Source: Ignavibacteriaceae bacterium (lineage in GTDB: Bacteria > Bacteroidota > Ignavibacteria > Ignavibacteriales > Ignavibacteriaceae). Taken from it: DNA of 22,601 nucleotides. The notes beneath the pieces were generated by a model. The model made no database searches and was not told where the DNA came from. It was given only the letters and a program-made list of their open reading frames with translations. Within the stretch, counting starts at the first letter, position 1; every line of letters begins with the position of its first letter. Shown in pieces: positions 1-7,293 of this stretch. The position numbers and the translations under genes were made by a program. Location: assembly GCA_025455085.1 (NCBI GenBank), contig JALONF010000002.1:1-22601 (forward strand). The letters run 5' to 3'.

Positions 1-153
1 AATTAATCGTATGGTTTTATTCTCGAATTGAGTTTTCGATATAACAATAATCTTTTCAACTATTTCTATTTTATTCAGCTTTAAAATGATTCGATTGGTA
101 ATATCAGTGTTGAAAGAAAAAATTGCAGCGGTTAATTTTTTATTCGTATCCAT
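1..153 (-). CDS. Partial N-terminus of a protein, possibly a family 2 glycosyltransferase
   Basis: An open frame runs on the minus strand from ATG at 153 to the window edge, giving 51 codons with no stop. The N-terminus starts MDTNKKLTAAIFSFNTDI and continues into a segment reading EKIIVIS. This hydrophobic strand, an asparagine, then a second strand, resembles the start of GT2 (GT-A fold) glycosyltransferases, but the DxD region lies outside the window. The ATG is only three bases after the stop of the GT4 gene, so the two are probably co-transcribed and translationally coupled. That context supports a glycan-related role. The family call is a weak inference from a short fragment; that the gene is real is more secure because of the tight spacing and matching codon use. 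Confidence 0.5.
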   Translation of the reverse strand, partial: MDTNKKLTAAIFSFNTDITNRIILKLNKIEIVEKIIVISKTQFENKTIRLI

Positions 154-156
154 TTC

Positions 157-1275
157 TCATGAGTCTCGACTAATTTCATCTTTATAGATTTTTAATACTT
201 TATCAGTGACGCTTTCGATATCAAAATTATCAATTGCTCTCTTTCTGGCATTTTCACCAAATCTTTTCCGAGTATCTTCAGAATCAATTAGAAGTTTTAG
301 TTTAGCTTTTAGATCAGAAGCATTTTTAGTCTCAAACAAATAGGAGGTTTCACCATCAATCGCTATGTCAAGAACACCTTCGGCTGCAGAGCACACGGAA
401 GGTTTTTTCATTGCCATAGCTTCAACGAGCGATATTCCAAATGCTTCCGAGTGAGAAGGAAATGCAAAAATATCCATTGCGGCAAGGACTTCGGGCGTAT
501 CTCCTCTGAATCCTGAAAAAATTAAATTGCTCAACTGATAATCTTTTGCTAGCTGTTTTATTCTGTCACCATAATCTGCTTCTCCACGGCTAGGTTCACC
601 CACTATTAAAAACTTCAAGTTACCATATTCTTTACTTAGCTCCATAGCAGACCATAAGAATTCTTCGTGACCTTTTCCCGGTGAAAACCTTGCCAGCATT
701 CCAATCACTATCTCTTCGCGTTTAATGTTGAATTCTTCCCTAACTTTCATTCCATCAATCTTATCAGGAACAAATTTATTTGTATCAATTCCATTCGGCA
801 GGTTGATTATGTTCTCAGGTTTAACAGAGGTAGTTTCTATCAGATTGTTTTTAATAGCTGTACTTATAGAAAAAATTTTTCTGAGGCGATTATACAGTAG
901 CCTGTGTAAAAAATCTTTCTTGACAATAAACGACCCAACTTGTTTGGTAAGAAAGAGTGGAATTTTACTGTTGGCCAGAAATAATGCTGGAACCAGCAGC
1001 CACAGATCTCTGGATACCTGTGTATGAACAATCGAGTAATTATTATTTCTTATAAGAAGAGAAAGTTGTATTGTAGTGACAGGATGGAAGTAACCGCTGG
1101 CTTTAACCGGATGCAGCATAATTCCCAGATTATTTGCTTCGATATGAATTCTTGAATCTGCTGCACAGATAAGCTCAACTTTAATATCTCTTTTTAAAAG
1201 CTGCTGCACTGAGGTAAGAGTGTACATTTCCAAACCTCCCCAGCTTTTTGATAGGCAGGAATAAAGTATCTTCAT
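157..1275 (-). CDS. Glycosyltransferase family 4 (GT-B fold)
   Basis: A 372-residue protein, a normal length for GT4 retaining glycosyltransferases, which move a sugar from a nucleotide-sugar donor to a glycan or lipid acceptor at the inner face of the membrane. The N-terminal Rossmann domain opens MKILYSCLSKSWGGLEMY, with the Gly-Gly loop near residue 13 typical of the family. NGID at 161-164 marks the hinge between the two domains. The donor-binding half shows R196 and K201 in ARFSPGKG, a VGEPSRGE loop near 225, and the EX7E signature SEAFGISLVE with E277 and E285. No membrane segment or signal peptide is seen. It starts 8 bases after the SpoIID-like gene and ends 3 bases before the next gene, so it is the middle gene of an apparent operon. 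Donor and acceptor cannot be read from the sequence; cell-envelope polysaccharide synthesis is a reasonable guess. Confidence 0.9.
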   Translation of the reverse strand: MKILYSCLSKSWGGLEMYTLTSVQQLLKRDIKVELICAADSRIHIEANNLGIMLHPVKASGYFHPVTTIQLSLLIRNNNYSIVHTQVSRDLWLLVPALFLANSKIPLFLTKQVGSFIVKKDFLHRLLYNRLRKIFSISTAIKNNLIETTSVKPENIINLPNGIDTNKFVPDKIDGMKVREEFNIKREEIVIGMLARFSPGKGHEEFLWSAMELSKEYGNLKFLIVGEPSRGEADYGDRIKQLAKDYQLSNLIFSGFRGDTPEVLAAMDIFAFPSHSEAFGISLVEAMAMKKPSVCSAAEGVLDIAIDGETSYLFETKNASDLKAKLKLLIDSEDTRKRFGENARKRAIDNFDIESVTDKVLKIYKDEISRDS

Positions 1276-1283
1276 TAAACTTA

Positions 1284-2627
1284 TCAGTAAATTTTTTTCA
1301 ATTCTGAATTCTTAAAATAATGCAGAAGTATTTCATCGAAATTATAACCCATCTCAGCCATAACAGCAGCACCAATCTGGCAAAGTCCCACACCGTGTCC
1401 CCAACCTGCACCATATAAAATAATTTTCTCCGGAATATTCTTTCCTATCTTTTCAACAATAAATGCCGAACTATATAAATGAGTTTTTGATAGCAATCTT
1501 CTGATCTCTAATTCTTTTCCCACAGTCAAAGTTTTGCTGGTGCCGACTATTTTAAGCTTGACCAAACGAGCCGATTCACCTCTTTCAACAGGAACAAGAT
1601 CAATGATATTTCCGAAATCAATTCCGCTTTTCTCTTTGATAAGTGATGACAATTCATCCTGAGTATATTCAACTTTCCACCTGAAGAAGTCTTTTGTCTC
1701 CCTATCATAATCTACAAGTATGTGTGAAAGAATTTTACGATCTGAGGTATTGCAGTAAGCCGCAGGATTATTCATTATCCATTTTTCAGAGTTGGTTTCA
1801 TCAGAAAAATCAAGCTTAAAATTTTCAGGTTCAAATTTGTAATCAACAACTGACGTTAGATACAGATGCTTTACGGGTTCCCATACATTTTCAAAAGATT
1901 CAGTTATTCCACCGCAGCACTTTGAATATCTTGCATCACAAACATCACCACCACTTAACAGAATGATACCTTTTGTCTGCTCAATTGCTTTAAAAGATGC
2001 GTCAGATATTATTTTCGTTACTCCCTGAAATCTCTGACAGTGGTCATCGGCGCAAACATCAAACAGGTTATGATCTTCTCTGTCGTACCATCTAATTAAT
2101 TCATCTTTAAGTTCAAGGGATGTTTCATGGATTTCCTTATCATCTTTTAACTTTTCGGATCTTGCAATCTGTGCAAGCACCCAGCTTCTTGCAATAACAG
2201 CCTGCGCTTTGAGCAATTCAATGGAACTTTTAGCACTCATTTCCGACGATATAACACTTGTTAAATATCTTTCAAGAGGAATATAGTTTATAGCAATAAT
2301 TTTATCGCTTGCTTTTAGCAAAAGGAGGGAATATATAAACCTTTGCTTCTCTTTCCTTTCCCAATGGAATTTACTTCCTATTATTACGTCCCTGAGAAGA
2401 AAAGATTCGGATATTGGATCGGAGGGTATAAATTCTATTTGATTATATCCTTCTATTTCATGCTTGCTGCTCTTACAAACAATCCGATCATTTTTTATTT
2501 CAGCAGAATAAATACCGCTGAATATTTCTCTGGATCCAGCTACGCTGAAATCTCCGTACAATTCAAATTTTATTTTCTTATCAATAAGAATTCCAACGCT
2601 GATATATGGTTCTTCTCCGTATAACAT
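1284..2627 (-). CDS. SpoIID/LytB-domain protein
   Basis: A 447-residue protein of the SpoIID/LytB family. SpoIID itself is a lytic transglycosylase that cleaves peptidoglycan glycan strands lacking stem peptides. The core motif YLTSVISSEM (121-130) carries E129, aligned with the catalytic glutamate of SpoIID, followed by AQAVIARSWVLAQ. The C-terminal signature GWGHGVGLCQIGA is at 408-420. Between them is a large insert with C192, C197, C230, C237, C238 and C292; DVCADDHCQ and YSKCCGGITE correspond to conserved blocks of the family. No signal peptide is visible: the protein opens MLYGEEPYISVGILIDKK, and reading upstream in frame gives no good ATG or signal sequence. It is the first gene of an apparent operon with the GT4 gene. 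The domain call is secure; the substrate and cell location are not. Confidence 0.88.
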   Translation of the reverse strand: MLYGEEPYISVGILIDKKIKFELYGDFSVAGSREIFSGIYSAEIKNDRIVCKSSKHEIEGYNQIEFIPSDPISESFLLRDVIIGSKFHWERKEKQRFIYSLLLLKASDKIIAINYIPLERYLTSVISSEMSAKSSIELLKAQAVIARSWVLAQIARSEKLKDDKEIHETSLELKDELIRWYDREDHNLFDVCADDHCQRFQGVTKIISDASFKAIEQTKGIILLSGGDVCDARYSKCCGGITESFENVWEPVKHLYLTSVVDYKFEPENFKLDFSDETNSEKWIMNNPAAYCNTSDRKILSHILVDYDRETKDFFRWKVEYTQDELSSLIKEKSGIDFGNIIDLVPVERGESARLVKLKIVGTSKTLTVGKELEIRRLLSKTHLYSSAFIVEKIGKNIPEKIILYGAGWGHGVGLCQIGAAVMAEMGYNFDEILLHYFKNSELKKIY

Positions 2628-2778
2628 AATTAATTCTAAAATATCCCGACTTAAATTTTTTATTATTCTGCATAAAATATACTGAATAGTTTTCTTTGAT
2701 GAAGAGAGTTTTTTGAGTATGAACCGCTTTATAATTATTTTGACTATGTTGAATATGAATTAAATCTGTCGTAAAAGA

Positions 2779-3702
2779 ATGAAGAGCATACCAAAAGAGA
2801 ATGTTTCGATAATAGGCTTTCCAATGGATCTTGGTGCAGATCGCCGCGGTGTTGATATGGGTCCGTCAGCACTGAGAATCGCTGGACTTCAAGCAAAGCT
2901 GGAAGCTCTCGGATATAAAGTTGAAGACAATGGCGACATCAAAATTGAAATAATGGAGAGACAGAAGATTAAGAATCCAAAGCTCAAGTATCTTGATGAA
3001 ATTCTTAAAACCTCAAAAGTTCTGGCCGAGAAAATTGAAAAAGTATTGGAAAATGGGGATTTTCCTCTATGCATAGGCGGAGATCATTCAATGGCGCTAG
3101 GAACCATTTCGGGCATCGCATCTTATTGTAAAAAAAGAAAATTGAGACTTGGAGTGATTTGGATTGATGCTCACAGCGATATGAATACAGATGAAACAAG
3201 TCCTTCTGGAAATATTCACGGAATGCCGCTTGCTGCATTGTTAGGCTTGGGCTGTGATGAGCTTGTAAATTTCCTGGGATTCTCACCAAAACTTCATCCT
3301 GAAAATTGTGCATTAATCGGAATCAGGAGTATTGATGAAACCGAGAAGCTAAACATTAAGAAACTTAAAGTTCCAATCTATACGATGAATGATATTGATA
3401 AAATTGGAATTCACAGGATAATTGCTAAGGTACTGAAACAGTTTCGTGAAAAAGTTGATCACATTCACATTAGTTTTGACTTAGATAGCGTTGATCCATT
3501 AGCTGCACCAGGAGTTGGAACCCCAATACCAGGTGGCTTGAGTTATCGCGAAGCTCATCTCCTGATGGAAACTATTGCTGAGTGCGGTTGTATGTCCTCC
3601 ATAGAAATTGCAGAAGTAAATCCCATACTCGACCACAAAAACCAGAGTGCGGTTTTCACTGCCGAATTAATTGCATCCAGCATGGGACAGAGAATAATCT
3701 GA
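2779..3702 (+). CDS. rocF: Arginase (ureohydrolase family)
   Basis: A 307-residue cytoplasmic ureohydrolase, close to the usual arginase length. Arginase hydrolyses L-arginine to ornithine and urea with a binuclear manganese centre. All metal ligands can be seen: H103 in GGDHS, D130, H132 and D134 in DAHSDMN, and D234 and D236 in SFDLDSVDP. E279 in EVNP matches the conserved substrate-loop glutamate, and NIHGMP at 145-150 matches the arginase active-site loop. The N-terminus (SIIGFPMDLGADRRGVDMGP) is the arginase rather than the agmatinase form. The ATG at 2779 follows a weak purine stretch (AAAAGA). The gene is divergent from the SpoIID-like gene across about 150 bases, and its stop overlaps the next ATG. 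Formimidoylglutamase or agmatinase activity cannot be excluded by eye, but the motifs favour arginase. Confidence 0.9.
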   Translation: MKSIPKENVSIIGFPMDLGADRRGVDMGPSALRIAGLQAKLEALGYKVEDNGDIKIEIMERQKIKNPKLKYLDEILKTSKVLAEKIEKVLENGDFPLCIGGDHSMALGTISGIASYCKKRKLRLGVIWIDAHSDMNTDETSPSGNIHGMPLAALLGLGCDELVNFLGFSPKLHPENCALIGIRSIDETEKLNIKKLKVPIYTMNDIDKIGIHRIIAKVLKQFREKVDHIHISFDLDSVDPLAAPGVGTPIPGGLSYREAHLLMETIAECGCMSSIEIAEVNPILDHKNQSAVFTAELIASSMGQRII

Positions 3703-4199
3703 TGAAATTAAATGACCTTGCTATAATTATTGTTTTATTCATCATTGTCTCTTTTTTTCTTTCTATATTTAAGATAATTTCTATAACCATCACCGATATT
3801 TTATCTTACTCGTTACTAATAATAGGAATAGCGCTTGTTTATGGTGAATCATTAAGGCAGAATAGATTAACTGTTTTTATCGGAGCGATAATTTTTCTTT
3901 TAGGAGTTTATTTTTTAATAACAGATAATTTTAATCTGAATATTGGTGAGGGTACAAGCATATCTTTAATACTGATTTTGGCAGGTTCAGGTCTGTTGGT
4001 ACTTCACATTTCAACTTCAACAAAAATTATTTTTTTGATTGTTGCAATTGTTTTTATATCCTCAGGATTAATTCTGTTGATTGCGCACAGTCATTGGAGT
4101 TTTGGATCTTTTGTGCTATCGGTATTGCCGATCTTAAATTATCTCTGGCCGGTATTAATAATCCTTTTCGTTCTGGTAATATTGCTGAAAAACAAATAA
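3702..4199 (+). CDS. Small polytopic membrane protein coupled to arginase
   Basis: A 165-residue protein that I do not assign to a function. The chosen start is the ATG at 3702, which overlaps the arginase stop (TGATG), a standard translational-coupling arrangement. A start further upstream would place 40 polar residues in front that are only the shifted frame of arginase. The protein is nearly all hydrophobic, with about six predicted helices around residues 5-25, 32-49, 55-74, 86-103, 107-127 and 143-162, and it ends in the basic tail LLKNK. Its short repeated hairpins resemble the membrane domains of LiaF/LiaI or DUF5668-type proteins, but no diagnostic motif was found. A transport or envelope-stress role linked to arginase would be speculation. 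The next gene is convergent, and no convincing terminator was found in the 60 bases between them. Confidence 0.75.
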   Translation: MKLNDLAIIIVLFIIVSFFLSIFKIISITITDILSYSLLIIGIALVYGESLRQNRLTVFIGAIIFLLGVYFLITDNFNLNIGEGTSISLILILAGSGLLVLHISTSTKIIFLIVAIVFISSGLILLIAHSHWSFGSFVLSVLPILNYLWPVLIILFVLVILLKNK

Positions 4200-4259
4200 A
4201 GCAACTCTAGAATGTGGATTCTGAAGGAAGAATATTCCGCAGGTTATTCAGTTTTACTG

Positions 4260-4946
4260 CTACTGCTTAATAAAGTATAAAGCTCCAATTAAAATTAAAG
4301 TGATGAAGAAAAAGATAAAGGTTAATATTTTATTTTTCTTAACGCTTTGAGTTAACAAATCGATATCATCTTGTATATGTCCCTTAATATAATCACGTGC
4401 AATTTTTTCAATAACATCTTTTTCAAGTGCTATTTTAGAAACAGGGGCTTCTGTCTTATCGTGGGTTTCACTTATCAGATTTTTTGACTCTTCTTTTTCT
4501 TTGAAGTTGCTTACAATTCGAAATGATTCATCCTTATTGATTGTAAGTGGTTCATCAGCGTTAATGTGAAATCCCTCTTCAGCTTCGGCAAATACTTTTT
4601 CTTCTACTTCGATTTTTTCTTCTAGTTCAAATTTATTCTCTGCCTCAAAACTTTCTTCAACAGGTTGTGTTGGGATTTCCAACGCCTTCTTTGCATCTAT
4701 CTTGGCTTTAATTTCATCTCTGATATTGTATAGTTTCATTGCCGTTTTATCTTTTAGCTCGCTTGCAGGAAATTTTATCTCCAGAGCTGAAGGTATCAAA
4801 GCAACCAGATTCTGATAATCGGCAAGTTCCTTCCAGGGAAAGTCCTCATTGCTTTCTTTCATCATCTTCAGGCTCTCTCTATCATTTTCGTTCAGGCAGC
4901 CTAAGACTTCGAGCTTTATTAGCTCTAAACTTTTTTTCTTATCCAT
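4260..4946 (-). CDS. Candidate membrane anti-sigma factor (tail-anchored)
   Basis: A 228-residue protein. Residues 1-57 match the first 57 residues of the TonB-domain protein at 5681-6904 without gaps, with 36 identical by hand count. Shared blocks include LEVLGCL, FPW, YQNL and a P-S pair near 52-53. The pattern (LEVLGCLNENDRESLK, then LADYQNLVALIPSAL, then a Pro-Ser-x-Leu-Lys segment near 60-66) resembles the cytoplasmic anti-sigma domain of RskA-type proteins. A long acidic, Glu/Lys-rich linker follows (about 90-200), then one membrane helix at 207-226 and only two residues after it. It therefore has no periplasmic sensor domain, which is unusual for an anti-sigma factor. The gene starts 5 bases after the ECF sigma stop, so it is almost certainly co-expressed. 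No zinc-finger HxxxCxxC motif is present. The anti-sigma role is inferred from position and pattern. Confidence 0.6.
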   Translation of the reverse strand: MDKKKSLELIKLEVLGCLNENDRESLKMMKESNEDFPWKELADYQNLVALIPSALEIKFPASELKDKTAMKLYNIRDEIKAKIDAKKALEIPTQPVEESFEAENKFELEEKIEVEEKVFAEAEEGFHINADEPLTINKDESFRIVSNFKEKEESKNLISETHDKTEAPVSKIALEKDVIEKIARDYIKGHIQDDIDLLTQSVKKNKILTFIFFFITLILIGALYFIKQ

Positions 4947-4951
4947 AAAAA

Positions 4952-5527
4952 TTATTTTGCCTCTGTAAGTTTCTGCATTAAATTTCCTATTGCTACCTGC
5001 ATCTTTGATTTGACTGTCACAGTAGGAATCTTCAGTTTGTTAGCTATCTCCTCCTGATCCAACCCACCATAATAGCTTAACTCTAAAACATATCTCTGTG
5101 CATCTGTTAAACTGCCTAAAGCTTTTTCCATTTTTCCTTTTCTGTTCAGAACTTCTTCTAGTTCCAGAGCTTCCACATCGGCTGACAATTTTGGAATGAT
5201 ATACTGTTTCTCATATTCATCGGAATAATCTGGCAGTATTTTGCCTCCTCTTCGGTTTAAAACATCAATAGCTTTGTTACGTGCCAGGGTAACTAACCAG
5301 GTAAAGATATTATTTGTTTTGAAGTCAAATTGATCAATTTGTCTCCAAATAATCAAGAATAAATCAGAAAGAATCTCTTCCGCGGTTTCCTTGTCAGTAA
5401 CTATCTTTTTAATTAATGTATAAAGAAAAGGTGCATACCGGTCGTACAATTGCTCTAGAGCTTTGGAGTCGTATCCAGCGATTTTTAGCATTATTTCTGC
5501 ATCTGTTAAGGAATTACTTTCGGCCAC
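4952..5527 (-). CDS. ECF (group 4) RNA polymerase sigma factor
   Basis: A 191-residue extracytoplasmic-function sigma factor. Region 2 spans about 27-93 (LYDRYAPFLYTLIKKIV, then TAEEILSDLFLIIW and FTWLVTLARNKAIDVLNRR) and binds core polymerase and the -10 element. Region 4 spans about 133-185 (ALGSLTDAQRYVLELSYYGG, then the helix-turn-helix QEEIANKLKIPTVTVKSKM) and binds the -35 element. The overall pattern is closest to SigK-like ECFs that pair with RskA-type anti-sigma factors. The start is GTG at 5525-5527, supported by AAGGGAGAG at 5534-5542 six bases upstream; no in-frame ATG fits the family N-terminus better. It lies between two proteins with matching anti-sigma-like N-termini. A motif shared with the TonB-gene upstream region sits 66 bases before the start, suggesting autoregulation. 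Confidence 0.92.
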   Translation of the reverse strand: MAESNSLTDAEIMLKIAGYDSKALEQLYDRYAPFLYTLIKKIVTDKETAEEILSDLFLIIWRQIDQFDFKTNNIFTWLVTLARNKAIDVLNRRGGKILPDYSDEYEKQYIIPKLSADVEALELEEVLNRKGKMEKALGSLTDAQRYVLELSYYGGLDQEEIANKLKIPTVTVKSKMQVAIGNLMQKLTEAK

Positions 5528-5592
5528 TTCGGTCTCTCCCTTCTAATAATGATATTTTCAAATTTAAAACTAAAATTATAAAAGAAAAGAAT

Positions 5593-5608
5593 CAATTTAA
5601 GTACCATT
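5593..5608 (-). promoter_or_regulatory. Motif shared by the sigma and TonB gene upstream regions (copy 1)
   Basis: Read on the minus strand this is AATGGTACTTAAATTG, 66 bases before the GTG of the sigma gene. A second copy differing at two adjacent positions lies upstream of the TonB-domain gene. A TATAAT follows downstream in both cases, about 20 bases after GGTAC here and about 17 there. It could be the -35 part of a promoter read by the ECF sigma factor encoded here, or an operator. The assignment is inferred from conservation between two upstream regions only. Confidence 0.45.
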
Positions 5609-5680
5609 CTTGACTGACTTTTCATGAAAATAAAGTATATAATTCTGATGTCTACCAATAGCATTTTATCACTAATCTTA

Positions 5681-6904
5681 TCAACGTTTAAATACAATTG
5701 GTATTGTCACTTGCACCTTAATCGGTTTGCCGCGCTGTTTACCAGGCGTAAATTTAGTTTTTAGAACTGCATCCATTGCAGCTTCATCACAGCCCCCGCC
5801 TATTCCTTTCACTATTTCAGCACTTTTTACAGCACCTGTTTCGTCAACGAACGCTCTAACAAAAACTTTCCCTTCTATTCCTGCTCTTTTTGCAATTTCA
5901 GGATATTCGATCATTTGCTGGATTCCCTGAAGTCCACCAATAGGTTGAGGCATTTCTTCAACTGCAACAAAATAAGTTGGCTCTTCATTAGTTTCTACTA
6001 CTTCTTTCGGAGGAGGAGCTGAAATGTTTTCATCTGTGCTGGTTTTTACTTCAGCTAAAACTTCATTGGTTTCAATCAGCGGGGCTTCAATCGGATCAGG
6101 CAATTTAGGTGGAGCTTTTGGCAAAACATTTTTATCACCTTTTAGCTCACCCGAAGTTTCAATGGTCTGATTATTAGTAACATCAGTTGTATTCTCTAGA
6201 TCTGGAAGATTATTGTATTGAAGCTTTTCCAATACAGTAAATGAAGTGTCGTTCAGCTTATTCTCCTTTAACACTTCTGAAATCTCAGGCTTACTCTTTA
6301 AAAGCAAATAACCAAATATTGAAGCTGAAATGACAAATAGTATAACCGAAACCAAAATATATCTTCTGAGGCGTGGTGACGATTTCGATGTGCTGTCTGG
6401 AGGCACCTCATTGTTATCAGAAACGACAGTTTCAAGGCTTGCCTCTTCAGAGAGCCTGATAAATTCAGGTGTGTGGATGGAGTTGCTCTTTACAAAGTGA
6501 GTTTTAGGCTTTATCTCTTGAAAGTCTTTCGCTTCATTAATAGTAGAATCGGAAAAAGATAAAGACCCCCAATCAATTTTATTTTTAGTAAAATCTTTTT
6601 CTAAATGCACCTCATCCGATTTTATTTTTTTCGTAATATCTGTTGAGCGTTGGTGGATACTTTCATCTGTCACTATTAAGCTGTGAAGCTTTTTCAACAT
6701 TATTTCTTTAGCCCTGCTAGAAGGATGGTTTTCAATTTTAAGAATTGAAGGTAGAAGAGCTGAAAGATTTTGATATTCCGCTAGAACATTCCATGGAAAA
6801 TTTTCATCAGTCTCTTTCATAACCTGAAGTATTTTTCTGTCCTTCTCATCCAGACATCCTAATACTTCAAGAATGATTAATTCTGTATTTCTACTTTTAT
6901 CCAT
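5681..6904 (-). CDS. TonB C-terminal-domain protein with an anti-sigma-like N-terminus
   Basis: A 407-residue protein of unusual composition. Residues 1-77 form a cytoplasmic domain nearly identical in pattern to that of the candidate anti-sigma protein at 4260-4946 and RskA-like in form. A polar linker follows (about 80-178), then one membrane helix at 183-202 preceded by the basic RLRRY. A periplasmic Pro/Glu-rich stretch (about 205-318, including PKAPPKLPDP and SAPPPKE) leads to a complete TonB C-terminal domain at about 323-407 (IEYPEIAKRAGIEGKVFVRA, KFTPGKQRGKPIKVQVTIPI). Ordinary TonB proteins have only a short cytoplasmic tail before the helix, so the N-terminal domain is extra. No exbB or exbD lies in the window. 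The gene is upstream of and on the same strand as the sigma gene, 153 bases away. It may couple outer-membrane transport or contact to the sigma factor; that function is inference. Confidence 0.88.
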   Translation of the reverse strand: MDKSRNTELIILEVLGCLDEKDRKILQVMKETDENFPWNVLAEYQNLSALLPSILKIENHPSSRAKEIMLKKLHSLIVTDESIHQRSTDITKKIKSDEVHLEKDFTKNKIDWGSLSFSDSTINEAKDFQEIKPKTHFVKSNSIHTPEFIRLSEEASLETVVSDNNEVPPDSTSKSSPRLRRYILVSVILFVISASIFGYLLLKSKPEISEVLKENKLNDTSFTVLEKLQYNNLPDLENTTDVTNNQTIETSGELKGDKNVLPKAPPKLPDPIEAPLIETNEVLAEVKTSTDENISAPPPKEVVETNEEPTYFVAVEEMPQPIGGLQGIQQMIEYPEIAKRAGIEGKVFVRAFVDETGAVKSAEIVKGIGGGCDEAAMDAVLKTKFTPGKQRGKPIKVQVTIPIVFKR

Positions 6905-7045
6905 ATATGTGATTTTCCATGTGATAAACTAATTAGCAGATCCCTAATCACTGATCCTGACTAAACATTGTTAGACTAACCACTTATCCAGTTAAGGCAG
7001 CTTTTAAACTGCTTGATTAATGCTTAAAAAATTATAAAAATAGAG

Positions 7046-7061
7046 CAATTTGGGTACCATT
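7046..7061 (-). promoter_or_regulatory. Motif shared by the sigma and TonB gene upstream regions (copy 2)
   Basis: Read on the minus strand this is AATGGTACCCAAATTG, 142 bases before the ATG of the TonB-domain gene. It matches the copy before the sigma gene at 14 of 16 positions, and TATAAT lies about 17 bases after GGTAC, a plausible promoter spacing. In this copy the block lies inside an inverted repeat (GCAAT, nine bases, ATTGC) that the other copy does not keep, so a simple palindromic operator is less likely than a promoter element. Confidence 0.45.
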
Positions 7062-7111
7062 GCTTTTATTAGAGAAATAAATACAAAATGGGGCAAAATG
7101 CCTGTTAATTA

Positions 7112-7135
7112 TAGCTCCCCCAATGTAGGGCTGTA
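7112..7135. repeat. Small hairpin repeat, copy 1
   Basis: A 24-base segment starting TAGCTCC with the loop AATGTA. It aligns at 16 of 24 positions with a second segment exactly 58 bases downstream. The potential stem here is only about three base pairs (CCC/GGG). It lies between the TonB-domain gene and alaS. No function is known to me. Confidence 0.3.
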
Positions 7136-7169
7136 AAAAATGACCACTCGTAAAATACCAAAACACCTT

Positions 7170-7193
7170 TAGCTTCCTTGATGTAAGGATACA
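7170..7193. repeat. Small hairpin repeat, copy 2
   Basis: The second copy of the TAGCTYCC segment. Here the stem TCCTT/AAGGA forms five base pairs around the loop GATGT. One stem pair changes from C-G in copy 1 to T-A here, which keeps pairing. With only two copies this could be chance. Confidence 0.3.
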
Positions 7194-7293
7194 ATTTACT
7201 GGATCAGATAATTATGTTTGACATGATTACTGTGATTCATGCTTACAGCCTATTTTATTATTTTTACCGATATGTTATACAATAAAGGAAAAA

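Larger units (their letters stand above)
6905..7293. other. 389-base divergent intergenic region
   Basis: This gap separates the minus-strand TonB-domain gene from plus-strand alaS. It holds a bulged hairpin at 6994-7014 (AAGGCAG / CTGCTT around an 8-base loop) in the leader of the TonB-domain gene, the conserved motif at 7046-7061, and two related short hairpins at 7112-7135 and 7170-7193. A TTGACA at 7218-7223 could be a -35 for alaS, but no good -10 follows at the right spacing. The alaS ribosome binding site is AAAGGA at 7284-7289. No tRNA, T-box or convincing small gene was found; the short frames here have stops within about ten codons. Confidence 0.6.

Noticed and set aside
3582..3701. 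A longer start for the membrane protein inside arginase
   Set aside because: The extra 40 residues are polar, basic and read from the arginase coding strand in another frame; ATG 3702 with the TGATG overlap fits far better.
7218..7246. alaS promoter from TTGACA
   Set aside because: The hexamer at the correct distance (GCTTAC) is a poor -10 and no extended -10 is present.
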